Source of the DNA: Niastella sp966212235
GTDB taxonomy: Bacteria; Bacteroidota; Bacteroidia; Chitinophagales; Chitinophagaceae
Assembly: GCA_966212235.1 (NCBI GenBank)
Contig: CBIHPP010000010.1
Location: forward strand, 124,001 to 188,000
Reading direction: 5' to 3'
DNA length: 64,000 nucleotides
Positions 8,577 through 17,937 of the stretch are shown piece after piece. The translations under genes and the position numbers were made by a program. The notes under the pieces were generated by a model, which saw only the letters and a program-made list of their open reading frames with translations, had not been told where the DNA came from and did not search any database. Each line of letters begins with the position of its first letter. Position 1 is the first letter of the stretch.

Positions 8577-11500
8577 ATGAAATTACGGACCTGGTGCATC
8601 CGTATCGGTCAGAATTTGACCAAAACTGTATTGGTATGTACAGGATTTCTTGTTTTTTTAACGCTTTTTTGTCCGCAATTAACAAAAGCCGAAAATGATC
8701 GGGGCGGTATCACGATCCGCCATCAGAATGTTCCGATCGAAAAAGTCTTTCAAAGCATCGAAAAGCAAAGCGGTTATCGCTTTTTTTACAACGAAACATT
8801 GCTCCAGGGCGCAGGCAAAGTTACACTCAATCTGCAAAATGTAAGTCTGCAGGAAGCCCTGGAAGCCTGTTTCCGCAATCAGCCATTAAGCTATGCCATT
8901 GTAGAAAAGACCATCATCGTAAAAAAAAGGCCTGAGCAGCAGTCCACTGCACCCATCGCGACTGCAGCCGTGACCTTATCCAAACCCGGGAAAATAATTG
9001 CTGTCCGCGGTAAAGTCACCAGTAACAATACACCTATTGTAGGTGCTTCTATCATGATTAAGGGTACCGACAACGGCGCCAGTACGGATAAAGATGGGAT
9101 GTTCTCGTTGCCCGAGGTAGAGGATGATGCGACGCTTGTGGTGAGCAGTGTGAGTCATACTGCAAGGGATGTGAGAGTTAATGGGCAGACGTTTGTCAAT
9201 ATTGATTTAGCCCAACGTACTGATGATTTGGATGATGCGATTGTAGTAGCATACAATACAACTACACAACGGAAAAATACAGCTTCTGTAACGGTTGTCA
9301 AGGGAGAACAGGTACAGAATTTACCTGTTCGTTCTATAGATAAAGCGTTGCAGGGCCTTGTTCCAGGATTATTGGTTACTAGCGGCACAGGCCAGCCTGG
9401 TGGAGGGGTGAGTAATTTTGTACTTAGAGGTATTTCCACAGCGCAGGATCCTTTTTCAGAAAGTGCTACTGTCAGAAATCCCCTTATTGTAATTGATGGC
9501 GTTCCGGTTACCCAGGATAATTACCAATGGTCTGCAGGCAATAATATGGCAACACCATTAATCAATCCCATGGCTCATTTGAACATGGAAGATATTGAAA
9601 GCATTACAGTATTAAAAGATGCTGCAGCAATAGCCCTGTATGGTTCCAAAGCAAGCAACGGTGTAATATTGCTTACTACCAAAAAGGGTAAAGCAGGTAA
9701 AACCGTGATTAGCTTTCACTCTCAGGCCGACGTTAGTAAAAGACTGAAAGGAAAAATTAAATTGGTAAATCAGGACGAATACCTCGAACTATTATCAGAA
9801 ACTTTTCATAATTATGATTCTGTTTCTTTTCCTAACGATGCTTCAGTATTAGCTTATTTAAAAACGCAGTTTCCGGTAACCTCGGATAGTAGTTTATATC
9901 CTTTCACCAATTGGGATGATGAAATATATACTAAATCCGCTGCTACAATTAACAACAATCTTTCCTTCTCCGGTGGCAATGATAAATCTAACTTTTATTT
10001 AAATTTTGGCTATACAAAACAAAATGGGGTCATAAAAAAAACAGGATTTGACCAGAAATCCATCCGGATAAATTTTGAAAACCGTCCCACCAATTGGTTG
10101 AAATGGGGTTTGAATAATGGATTATCGTATAACGTTCAGGACTATGGAGTTTCACTAGGGAGCAATATTAGTGCTGCTGCTGACGATTCTCCTTTAAATC
10201 CTGTACGTTTGGAAGATGGCTCGTATTTTCTAAATTTCAATTTCCCTGTTAAAAAAGCTAATCCTGCTGCTACCAATGAATACAACACGTACAGAAACAA
10301 AAGTTATCGCGTGGTAAGCAAATTAAGCGGAGAAATTAGCTTTTTAAATAATTTCAAATTTACTTCTACTCTTGGTATTGATTTCATGTTATTGGAAGCA
10401 AAAGAGGTAGTCGCCTCAGGGCTCTATATAAATTCCTCAACTGATGGTATGATTCGCGAAAGAGATACCCGTAATTTAAACCTGATTTCTACCAATATAT
10501 TAAGCTATAATAAGACAATAGGCAAAAAACATTCTATAAACATACTTGCAGGCCAGGAAGCGCAAGTGCTTAATACCCGATATATTGATGCAACCGGCAC
10601 AAAGATTTTATTGCCTGGAGTCGATCAGCTCACAGGAACCGGTGCAACTTCCTCCAGGGGCGGAGAATCGAAACAGCACTTACTTTCCTGGTTTGGTCAG
10701 GCGAATTATGGCTTTAAGAACCGGTATTTTATTAATTCCAGTATTAGGTCAGATGGTTCTTCAAATTTTGGAGAGCGTAATAAATTTGGTACGTTTTGGT
10801 CAACAGGCCTGGGATGGGTGGCTTCAGAAGAAAACTTTATGAAAAACGTTTCCTCCTGGTTACCTTATTTAAAATTCAGAGGAAGCATTGGCGCAGCAGG
10901 CAATTCATTTGCAATTAATCGATACACAAGATATGACATGTTAACGCCCGGGAACTATTTAAATAGCCTGGCAGTATCTTCTTCTACTTCAGATCCAGGT
11001 AATCCACGTATCAAATGGGAGAGAACGTTTACGTGGGATGCGGGGTTGGAAACACGGTTGTGGAATAATAGAGTGTCTTTGACCGCAGATATTTATGAGA
11101 AAAAAACTTTCAATGTAGTTTCACTGATATCACTACCATTTGTTACGGGATATACTTCTGTAAAAGATAATATCGGTGATATAAACAATAAAGGCATAGA
11201 GCTTTCTTTGGCCATAGATATAGTTAAAAACAAAGATTTTCGCTGGAATATAAATGGCAACTGGAGCACTAATAAAAATGCCTTGGTGAAAACAAGCAAT
11301 CCTTTAGTTTATGTTGGTGGATCAACTACCTCACCATTGGTCAATATGATTGGAAAGCCCCTCAATTCATTTTATTTGAAACGTTGGGCTGGTGTTAACC
11401 CCGATGATGGATCTCCGATGTGGAATGATTCTACCGGTAAACCTACTACTAAGTACACGTCGGCTATGGTTGAATATGCAGGTAAACCGCAACCTGATGG

Positions 11501-11969
11501 TTTTGGTTCGGTTACAAGCACATTCACGTATAAGAATGTTCAATTATCTGCATTATTTTATTATCAGTATGGCTACAAGATATATAATGCTTCTGCCTTA
11601 ATTAATGATGGCTATAATCCTTACCAAAATCAGGACAAAAATTCCCTAGATCGTTGGCAAAATAAAGGTGATGTGGCACCCAATCCTAAGCGAAATTTAT
11701 TTAGTATTGGGCAAAATTCTTCTACCCGCTTTTTATTTGATGGGGATTATATTCGTTTTCAAACCCTGACATTAGCCTATACTTTCCCTAAAAAAATGAT
11801 ATCTCAGCTGGGATTTAGTATGTTAAAAGTTTATGCGCAGGCGTATAATCTGGCTATCTGGACAAAGTATCCGGGTGATGATTTAGCCAATATAAGTCCT
11901 ACAGGTAGTACAGGTACAGCATATCCTAATGCTCAATATTATTCTTTCGGAATAGATCTTAACTTTTAA
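8577..11969 (+). CDS. SusC/RagA-type TonB-dependent receptor with STN signalling domain
   Basis: A 1130-residue outer-membrane receptor. After the signal peptide (to about residue 39) comes an STN domain at about 45-115 (VPIEKVFQSIEKQSGYRFFY, LNLQNVSLQEALEACF), then a carboxypeptidase-regulatory-like domain at about 143-212, a plug at about 225-350 (NPLIVIDGVPV, LKDAAAIALYGSKASNGVILLTT) and the barrel to the C-terminal Phe. The STN domain contacts the FecR anti-sigma in the periplasm, so substrate binding can switch on the ECF sigma factor. The SusD partner follows after 15 bp. The start is chosen because it gives a proper signal peptide. The ligand is unknown; the next genes suggest a peptide or protein rather than a simple glycan, which is inference. 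Confidence 0.95.
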   Translation: MKLRTWCIRIGQNLTKTVLVCTGFLVFLTLFCPQLTKAENDRGGITIRHQNVPIEKVFQSIEKQSGYRFFYNETLLQGAGKVTLNLQNVSLQEALEACFRNQPLSYAIVEKTIIVKKRPEQQSTAPIATAAVTLSKPGKIIAVRGKVTSNNTPIVGASIMIKGTDNGASTDKDGMFSLPEVEDDATLVVSSVSHTARDVRVNGQTFVNIDLAQRTDDLDDAIVVAYNTTTQRKNTASVTVVKGEQVQNLPVRSIDKALQGLVPGLLVTSGTGQPGGGVSNFVLRGISTAQDPFSESATVRNPLIVIDGVPVTQDNYQWSAGNNMATPLINPMAHLNMEDIESITVLKDAAAIALYGSKASNGVILLTTKKGKAGKTVISFHSQADVSKRLKGKIKLVNQDEYLELLSETFHNYDSVSFPNDASVLAYLKTQFPVTSDSSLYPFTNWDDEIYTKSAATINNNLSFSGGNDKSNFYLNFGYTKQNGVIKKTGFDQKSIRINFENRPTNWLKWGLNNGLSYNVQDYGVSLGSNISAAADDSPLNPVRLEDGSYFLNFNFPVKKANPAATNEYNTYRNKSYRVVSKLSGEISFLNNFKFTSTLGIDFMLLEAKEVVASGLYINSSTDGMIRERDTRNLNLISTNILSYNKTIGKKHSINILAGQEAQVLNTRYIDATGTKILLPGVDQLTGTGATSSRGGESKQHLLSWFGQANYGFKNRYFINSSIRSDGSSNFGERNKFGTFWSTGLGWVASEENFMKNVSSWLPYLKFRGSIGAAGNSFAINRYTRYDMLTPGNYLNSLAVSSSTSDPGNPRIKWERTFTWDAGLETRLWNNRVSLTADIYEKKTFNVVSLISLPFVTGYTSVKDNIGDINNKGIELSLAIDIVKNKDFRWNINGNWSTNKNALVKTSNPLVYVGGSTTSPLVNMIGKPLNSFYLKRWAGVNPDDGSPMWNDSTGKPTTKYTSAMVEYAGKPQPDGFGSVTSTFTYKNVQLSALFYYQYGYKIYNASALINDGYNPYQNQDKNSLDRWQNKGDVAPNPKRNLFSIGQNSSTRFLFDGDYIRFQTLTLAYTFPKKMISQLGFSMLKVYAQAYNLAIWTKYPGDDLANISPTGSTGTAYPNAQYYSFGIDLNF

Positions 11970-11984
11970 TTCCAACTAAATTTT

Positions 11985-13436
11985 ATGAAGTTTATTAAAT
12001 ATAGTTGTATTACAGTAATCGTTAGTGTATTGACAGCTTTCTGTGGCAAAAAATTCTTGGATGTCCCTGACTCAGGTGCATACATTCGTCAGAGCTATGT
12101 TAAAGACTTAAAAACAACAACAGACTTTCTTGAGGGGATCTATATTTCGTTGGCACAAAATTTTTATTACGGATATAATCAGGTTTACCCTGATCTGATT
12201 GCAGATAATATTAAACTAAGAACAGCAACCGCAGCAGATCTTGCAGCCCATTATAACTGGGCACAATTTTCAGACGCGAATAGCGGGAATGGGGGAAAGA
12301 ATATGAACGCCGCCTGGCTAAATGGTTATCAAATCATTAGTTCCTGCAATTTTGTTTTGGATAAAGTGGAGGAATATAGAGAGCAGAATCCAGCGAAGGC
12401 CGATAACATGAAAGCGCAAGCGCTTGCATTAAGGGCTTTAGTTCATTTTACGCTTGCAAATATATTTGCCCAGCCTTACGGTTTCACAAATGATGCATCA
12501 CATCCGGGCATTCCTTTTGTAACCGATTATGACTGGACTTACCCTCCCGCTGAAAGAAATACAGTAGCAGACGTATATTCCAATATCTTTAATGACCTGG
12601 AACTTTCGATTCCCTTATTTGGTGATGGCAGTATTAATCGGTTCTTTATGAATAGGAACGCTGCCAAAGCCTTGTTAGCCCGGGTATATCTTTTCAAAGG
12701 CGACTTTCAGTCAGCAAAAAAATGGGCAAGGGATATAAGTACATTGGTTCCTATTATGGCGGCAGGAACTAATGGTTATCCTTCTAAACTATTTACAACC
12801 AATGAAACTGAGGCTTTATTTCAATTGAGTCCGTCTCAGCAGGGCTTAACCCTGCCTTCTCCTACAGGTTCTTATACAGGCACATATTACACTTATTTTC
12901 AGGGTGCTTTTTTTATCACTCAAAAAAAATTCATAGCCACTGCTGATATAGCTACTGCTCTAAAACAAAATCCTAACGACCTGCGGAAAAATTGGGTGGC
13001 TGCAACCCTGGATATAAACAAGTATCCATCAGATGTAATAGCAGGGTTTTCGATAAAGTCAGGTGCTTATTATGCCACCCTGTTTCGATCTTCTGAAATG
13101 TATTTGACCGCGGCTGAAGCTTATGCCCAATTGAAAAATGAGGATAGCGCTCGCTATTATTTGAATCAAATTAGGACAAGGGCTAATATTCCGGCGGTTA
13201 CAACATCGGTTGCTGGTTCCGCTTTAATGGATTCCATATACCTCGAACGAAGAAGAGAATTGTCTTTTGAAGGCCTCCGCATGTTTGATCTGCTACGATG
13301 GAAAAAGGATGTAAACAGGCAGGATGCATGGAGTACGTCTGTAAAATCACTTCCTTATCCCAGCAGTAAAGCTATTGCGCCACTACCTCAAAATGACGTG
13401 ACTATTGCCGGTTTACCTCAGAATCTTGATTATTGA
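11985..13436 (+). CDS. SusD/RagB-family surface lipoprotein
   Basis: A 483-residue lipoprotein with signal and lipobox ending VLTAFC, then GKKFLDVPD, a typical mature N-terminus. It carries the SusD helical TPR-like pattern (AQALALRALVHFTLANIFAQPYG region) and the C-terminal RagB/SusD signature (SEMYLTAAEAYAQL, LERRRELSFEGLRMFDLLRWK). It forms the lid of the receptor encoded just upstream. The next gene starts almost immediately, so the thioredoxin/phosphoesterase fusion is probably cotranscribed. Confidence 0.95.
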   Translation: MKFIKYSCITVIVSVLTAFCGKKFLDVPDSGAYIRQSYVKDLKTTTDFLEGIYISLAQNFYYGYNQVYPDLIADNIKLRTATAADLAAHYNWAQFSDANSGNGGKNMNAAWLNGYQIISSCNFVLDKVEEYREQNPAKADNMKAQALALRALVHFTLANIFAQPYGFTNDASHPGIPFVTDYDWTYPPAERNTVADVYSNIFNDLELSIPLFGDGSINRFFMNRNAAKALLARVYLFKGDFQSAKKWARDISTLVPIMAAGTNGYPSKLFTTNETEALFQLSPSQQGLTLPSPTGSYTGTYYTYFQGAFFITQKKFIATADIATALKQNPNDLRKNWVAATLDINKYPSDVIAGFSIKSGAYYATLFRSSEMYLTAAEAYAQLKNEDSARYYLNQIRTRANIPAVTTSVAGSALMDSIYLERRRELSFEGLRMFDLLRWKKDVNRQDAWSTSVKSLPYPSSKAIAPLPQNDVTIAGLPQNLDY

Positions 13437-13463
13437 TAAATGAAAAGTTTAAAAGTTAATTAC

Positions 13464-16103
13464 ATGAAGTACATCAAGCTTGCTTTATTACTGATGCAGG
13501 GGTTTTGCGGTTTGGCAGAGCAGCCTGGAAAATCACCGAAGGAAGAGTTTAAGAGAATCATTATTGAAATTCAATTTTCGCCAGAATATATAAAATATTT
13601 TCCTCGTAAACACGTAAATGAAATCAATGGAGACAGCATAACATTCAGGACGATGCCGGTTAAAAGAGTTGGATTAAAATCTGACTGGACAGAGCATAAA
13701 GTGAGAGTTTCAGACAACAAAGTTAAGTTGGTTTTCACCAGCAATAATCCTGTAACTGTAGAAGCGCCATTTTGGAATGATGGAGCCCCAAAAATCACAA
13801 ATCCAGGCGATAGCATAAATATAATTTATACAGAAAAAGAAAAAAAATGTACGGGCAACGGAAGTATAGCTTTCAATATGCAAGAGAAAATAGATCAGGC
13901 ATTTTCAAGTCACAACCCAAAATATAAACGTAGCTTTCTTGACATTAAATCTTTAGATGATTACTTTGAGTGGAAAGCAATATGTGATAACCGGTTAAAT
14001 AAATTGATTTCATTAGTTGATTCCAATAAAAATAAAATACCTTTTTCTTCTCTTGATTACATAAAAAAAACTTACATCTATTTTGTTGAATTTGCCCGTA
14101 CTGAATCCTTCAGGACTATGGTTGAAAGGACAAGAATGAGTAACACTTTAAAGTCGGCAGACTGGGTGGCGATTTGTGATTCTACCTTAAATGATCCATG
14201 GGCAAAATGGCTGCGGTCAAATTCGGACGGTTTTCCAGATACATGGTATTTCTATCAGTATAATCGTTTGCAGGTGTGGAAAAAATATGGTTTTGACTTT
14301 ACGAATGATAGCTTAAATAATGATGCTGAACGAAGGCTTTTATATTATAATGCATTAAAGCAAAACTTCAGTGGTGTGCTTCGCGAAAGGCTTTTGCAAT
14401 ATGAAATTGCTGTTCAGGTAATGAAAAAACTGGGTTATAGACATCCCTTAACAGCTGTTTTGCTAAAAGATTATTATAAACAACCTGGCTTTCCGGAGTA
14501 TAAGCAATGGATGAAGGAATTTGAAAAAAAAGCCGCTACACTGTATGATCGTAATGTTGACGAAGGAAATAAGTCCACTGCTCCTTCATTTCAACTAACT
14601 GATTTAAAAGGGAATAGCTTTACCAATAATAATCTAAAAGGAAAAGTGGCCTTACTTGATTTTTGGTTTTCAGGTTGTACGGGTTGCGTACAAATGACAG
14701 CTGCGCTGAAAAAGGTAGAAGGCGCTTTCGCTGGTGACTCCGTGGTTACTTTTGTAAGTGTGTCGACAGATAGTGATAAAAAACGTTGGTTTAAGAGTAT
14801 AGAACAAAAGAAATATACTACCGGAAGCGGGCTAAGTGTATATACACAGGGAAAAGGAACCAGTCATCCCATGATCCAGGATTATAACATTTCAGGTTAC
14901 CCAGAGCTTTATTTAATTGACAACTGGGGGCGGATTCATTTTCCTGTACCTGATCCCCGAAAAGACAATGGCACAACCCTGATCAGTTTGCTCAGAAAAA
15001 TGAGAGCTACAACATTCGACGGTCCTTATGTATTATACAAAGGGGATTCTATTCAGGTAAAATCCGTCAATGCAGGTAAGGTTGACTCAACAATAAATTT
15101 TATAAGTAAAAAGAACGAATCAGCCGCTATTGAACTGAATGTAATGACGGATGAATTCCCCCAATCATTTAAAGTAACCATCAAGCCAACTTTGCAAATT
15201 GAGGCTTCCGAGTATAAACAACCGGAAAAGCAGTTGGTACTGTCAGACATTGAAGGCAACTTTGATGTGTTCAAAAAACTATTGCAGAATAATAATGTTA
15301 TAGATTCCAAGTTCAATTGGACGTTTGGAAGTGGGCACCTCATCTTAAATGGCGATATAGTTGACCGGGGAGAACAGGTCACAGAATGTCTATGGCTGAT
15401 TTATTCACTCGAAGATAAAGCAAAGCAGGCGGGCGGCTATGTTCATTTCATATTAGGCAATCATGAAATATTGAATATGTCTGGAGATCTTCGTTATGTA
15501 CAGGATAAATATAAAAGAAATGTGACGATTCTGAATGAAGATTATAAAAACTTATTTGGGGAAAACAGTGAAATAGGGCGTTGGCTACGCACAAAAAACA
15601 TAATTGAGAAAATTGGGGACAATTTGTATACGCATGGGGGAATAGCAAGAGAGATTAACAACTTGCCCATGTCATTACAACAGATGAATGATATCATTAG
15701 ACCGCATTACGCAGCAAGAGACGAGTTTAAAAAAAATATAAAGACCCCTGAACTAAGAATACTGTTTAATAGTAGTATTTCTCCTTTCTGGTACAGAGGA
15801 TACTATGCACAGTTGAACCCAACTGCTACTAATATTGTTGATAGTACTTTGAATAAATTTGGAGTTAACCACATTGTCACAGGGCATACAATAGTGTCCG
15901 ATACCATTAGTGTTCATTACAATGGAAAAATCATCAACACCGATGTGCATCATGCGGCAGGTAAAAGCGAAGGATTGTTAGTGGAAGGAGATAAATATTA
16001 CAGGGTAAACATAAATGGAGAAAGGCAATCTTTGGAATTGTTGCTGAAATCAGGTTCCAATTCCGCTTTGAAGGTGGCTTCTGCCCTAAGCAACGGCCGG
16101 TAG
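13464..16103 (+). CDS. Three-domain exported protein: unknown N-domain, thioredoxin-like domain, PPP-like phosphoesterase
   Basis: An 879-residue protein. The start at 13464 is preferred over the in-frame ATG at 13440 because it gives MKYIKLALLL, matching the paralogue's MKYIQLL start at 16785, and a signal peptide. Residues about 20-355 form a domain of unknown function. About 370-505 is a TlpA-like thioredoxin with the active site WFSGCTGC (Cys405, Cys408) and cis-Pro segment SGYPELYL. About 590-850 is a calcineurin-type phosphoesterase with SDIEGNF (Asp595), GDIVDRG (Asp631), GNHE (666-668) and VTGHT (His808). The first motif has Glu where DxH metal sites usually have His. It is followed by a very strong terminator. 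Neither substrate can be predicted. Confidence 0.85.
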   Translation: MKYIKLALLLMQGFCGLAEQPGKSPKEEFKRIIIEIQFSPEYIKYFPRKHVNEINGDSITFRTMPVKRVGLKSDWTEHKVRVSDNKVKLVFTSNNPVTVEAPFWNDGAPKITNPGDSINIIYTEKEKKCTGNGSIAFNMQEKIDQAFSSHNPKYKRSFLDIKSLDDYFEWKAICDNRLNKLISLVDSNKNKIPFSSLDYIKKTYIYFVEFARTESFRTMVERTRMSNTLKSADWVAICDSTLNDPWAKWLRSNSDGFPDTWYFYQYNRLQVWKKYGFDFTNDSLNNDAERRLLYYNALKQNFSGVLRERLLQYEIAVQVMKKLGYRHPLTAVLLKDYYKQPGFPEYKQWMKEFEKKAATLYDRNVDEGNKSTAPSFQLTDLKGNSFTNNNLKGKVALLDFWFSGCTGCVQMTAALKKVEGAFAGDSVVTFVSVSTDSDKKRWFKSIEQKKYTTGSGLSVYTQGKGTSHPMIQDYNISGYPELYLIDNWGRIHFPVPDPRKDNGTTLISLLRKMRATTFDGPYVLYKGDSIQVKSVNAGKVDSTINFISKKNESAAIELNVMTDEFPQSFKVTIKPTLQIEASEYKQPEKQLVLSDIEGNFDVFKKLLQNNNVIDSKFNWTFGSGHLILNGDIVDRGEQVTECLWLIYSLEDKAKQAGGYVHFILGNHEILNMSGDLRYVQDKYKRNVTILNEDYKNLFGENSEIGRWLRTKNIIEKIGDNLYTHGGIAREINNLPMSLQQMNDIIRPHYAARDEFKKNIKTPELRILFNSSISPFWYRGYYAQLNPTATNIVDSTLNKFGVNHIVTGHTIVSDTISVHYNGKIINTDVHHAAGKSEGLLVEGDKYYRVNINGERQSLELLLKSGSNSALKVASALSNGR

Positions 16104-16124
16104 CTCAATTAGAATAGAAGAGAT

Positions 16125-16166
16125 AAAGCCAGGCGTCAGATTTTGTTCTGACGCCTGGCTTTTTTT
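16125..16166 (+). terminator. Strong rho-independent terminator
   Basis: A perfect 16-bp stem (AAAGCCAGGCGTCAGA with its complement), a 6-base loop TTTTGT and a 7-T run. It ends the receptor/SusD/fusion operon. Confidence 0.92.
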
Positions 16167-16188
16167 GTGAATTAAAAAGTAGAATACG

Positions 16189-16205
16189 GTGCAAAATATT
16201 TGCAC
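16189..16205. promoter_or_regulatory. Perfect palindrome GTGCAAA-ATA-TTTGCAC upstream of small secreted protein gene
   Basis: The 17-bp inverted repeat lies 86 bp before the start codon at 16291, just upstream of TAGTTTTG (16216-16223), a full match to the -7 consensus TAnnTTTG. No -33 element at normal spacing was found. It looks like an operator or activator site. Confidence 0.4.
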
Positions 16206-16290
16206 ACGGCTTGGGTAGTTTTGAGATATAATTACAATGGCCACTTGTAAAAAATAATAACAGTATTCTTAACCATTAAAATTTATTTTT

Positions 16291-16620
16291 ATGACAAAAG
16301 GACAAAAATTTTCCGCATTGGGTCTGGTGCTGATGGGAGCATCTGCTGTTGTAGCATTTGCTCTGCCCAATACAAATAAAAAAGTATTTGCTAATGGACA
16401 TCTCCAACTAGACTCCACTACTGGAGCTGTCGATAACCAGGCAACTTGTCGTACCGGTGTTGTGGTTGGGCTCACTAAATGTGATTATACAGCAACTGAT
16501 GATAATCTTTCATTTACTACAGGTGGTCCTGGAACAAGTGCTGACGCTGCCACTACGGGAGCAACAAATACTGGTTTGCTTAATGATGGTAATAACACAT
16601 TAGTATCAACAGTATCTTAA
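16291..16620 (+). CDS. Small secreted protein, precursor-like, with two cysteines
   Basis: A 109-residue protein. The N-terminus MTKGQKFSALGLVLMGASA is a positively charged start plus hydrophobic segment, compatible with a signal or leader, with possible cleavage after VVAFA. The mature part is short, Thr/Gly/Ala-rich, with Cys at about 52 and 62 (ATCRTGVVVGLTKCDY) and a low-complexity TTGGPGTSADAATTGATN tail. It resembles the small exported NVEAL/DUF6520-type proteins of Bacteroidota that sit beside redox and propeller lipoprotein genes; assignment is from general appearance. It has its own terminator and a truncated duplicate just downstream (16686). The two Cys beside two thioredoxin-like genes suggest a disulfide substrate; this is inference. 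Confidence 0.75.
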   Translation: MTKGQKFSALGLVLMGASAVVAFALPNTNKKVFANGHLQLDSTTGAVDNQATCRTGVVVGLTKCDYTATDDNLSFTTGGPGTSADAATTGATNTGLLNDGNNTLVSTVS

Positions 16621-16629
16621 AGTTTTGAG

Positions 16630-16663
16630 TAGGAATGGCCTGTTTACAGGCTATTCCTATTTT
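16630..16663 (+). terminator. Rho-independent terminator
   Basis: TAGGAATGGCCTG pairs with CAGGCTATTCCTA (one G-T wobble) around a TTTA loop, then TTTT. It lies 10 bp after the stop of the small secreted protein gene. Confidence 0.85.
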
Positions 16664-16685
16664 AAGTACCATCAAATTAACTTTT

Positions 16686-16751
16686 ATGATAAAAGGGAAA
16701 TTCCAGAAACTATCCCTACTGAGCCTGGTGCTGATGGATCTGATACATTAA
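16686..16751 (+). pseudogene. Truncated duplicate of the small secreted protein gene
   Basis: The frame gives 21 residues, MIKGKFQKLSLLSLVLMDLI plus His, and a stop. It aligns with the N-terminus MTKGQKFSALGLVLMGAS of the gene at 16291. The 20 bp before each ATG are also alike (CCATTAAAAT versus CCATCAAATT, then TTTTATGA). Shortly after comes TTGAGTAGGAGTGATC (16769-16784), matching TTGAGTAGGAATGGCC that follows the stop of the intact copy. So both ends of a tandem duplicate survive and the middle is deleted. Confidence 0.7.
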
Positions 16752-16784
16752 TTATATTATTATAAACATTGAGTAGGAGTGATC

Positions 16785-17891
16785 ATGAAATACATACAAT
16801 TGCTTTTTATAGAAATGCTGGTGACTTGTTGCCTGTGTAATTGTTCAGTGGAACCGGAAAAGCCCCTGATCTCCGGGATCCCCAAGATAATCATCAACTG
16901 CTCACTTCCTGCCGATTATGATCGGCTCTTTCCCAACCCTTCGCATGAAGATGTTAAAGATATTACGGTACTTTTTTGGACGCCAGTAGACAATATTGGA
17001 ATACATACCAAATGGAATAGTGTTGTTTCCAGTGAAAGAAAAGGTATGATTAAATGGGTGTTTCAATCGGAAAGACCAGTATTTATTACAACAGCTTTTC
17101 AACGATCAGGAGTGGTGCTAAGCCCAGGTGATAGTGTTCAAGTCAATTTAACATCAAATGGTATTACTTATTCCGGGAAAGGAGCAGAAGGATTACAACT
17201 GCAACATAAGTTAGAGCAGGTTCAAAACAATTTTCTTCAACCCATTGCTCATTCTTTCAAAATTAACTCGGTTGAAGATTACCTCAAATGGAATGCATAC
17301 TCAAACCAACGACTGGCTGCGGCATTACCGGTTATAGATACAGGCAATAGTAAAATCCCTGCTTCTGTTTTGAAAATTATCAAGGCTAACACAATATATA
17401 ACATTGAGTTTAGCCGTGCCGAAGCGTTCAAAGCACTGAGCGCCTATCGGGATGAACACAAAGATTCAATATTAACGGCTGCTGATATGACAGCAATATG
17501 CGATTCTACCCTGAATAACACATGGGCGCAATGGTTGCGTGACTGCTCCGATTGTTCTGCGCCTACCTGGTATTTTTATCAGTATAATCGCATTCAAACC
17601 TGGAAAAAAAGCAATTTCGATCTCTTGAATGATAGCAGCATGAATAATGAAAATAAGCGTAAAATAGTATATTATAATACCTTAAAAGAAAATTATAAGG
17701 GGCTCCTTCGGGAACGCCTGTTGCAGTATGTGGTAGCTAAAGAAATCGTTAAACCGCTGACATTAGGAAATCCTGTAACGGATACTATCTTAAACGATTA
17801 TTACAGCCAACCCGGATTTCCGGAATATAAACTGTGGATGAAAAACTACGTTGACAGCTTGAGACAACGGCAGAAAATTGCACAGAAGTAA
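16785..17891 (+). CDS. Lipoprotein-like paralogue of the N-domain of the 13464 fusion protein
   Basis: A 368-residue protein equivalent to residues 1-355 of the three-domain protein: shared segments include AICDSTLN, TWYFYQYNR, LLRERLLQY and QPGFPEYK-WMK. It stops right where the thioredoxin domain would begin, with a clean stop codon. A GTG at 16779 is also in frame, but the ATG at 16785 is favoured by the paralogue and by a GAGTAGGAG stretch upstream. The N-terminus (LLFIEMLVTCCLCNC) suggests a lipoprotein. It is the first of four closely spaced genes to 20618. The function of this domain is not known to me. Confidence 0.85.
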   Translation: MKYIQLLFIEMLVTCCLCNCSVEPEKPLISGIPKIIINCSLPADYDRLFPNPSHEDVKDITVLFWTPVDNIGIHTKWNSVVSSERKGMIKWVFQSERPVFITTAFQRSGVVLSPGDSVQVNLTSNGITYSGKGAEGLQLQHKLEQVQNNFLQPIAHSFKINSVEDYLKWNAYSNQRLAAALPVIDTGNSKIPASVLKIIKANTIYNIEFSRAEAFKALSAYRDEHKDSILTAADMTAICDSTLNNTWAQWLRDCSDCSAPTWYFYQYNRIQTWKKSNFDLLNDSSMNNENKRKIVYYNTLKENYKGLLRERLLQYVVAKEIVKPLTLGNPVTDTILNDYYSQPGFPEYKLWMKNYVDSLRQRQKIAQK

Positions 17892-17937
17892 ATTAAGTCA
17901 ATTCCTGGCAACGTTTATTAGTCAAAATGTAATTCGT

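Noticed and set aside
8467..8685. Minus-strand frame with a strong A-run terminator at its end
   Set aside because: It overlaps the signal peptide and start of the STN-domain SusC gene; the encoded text shows no domain and there is no leftward promoter.
16095..16125. tRNA-like text (GCCGGTAGCTCAATTAG resembles a tRNA acceptor and D arm)
   Set aside because: No anticodon arm, T arm (GTTCGAATC) or matching 3' acceptor follows; the region runs straight into the terminator hairpin.
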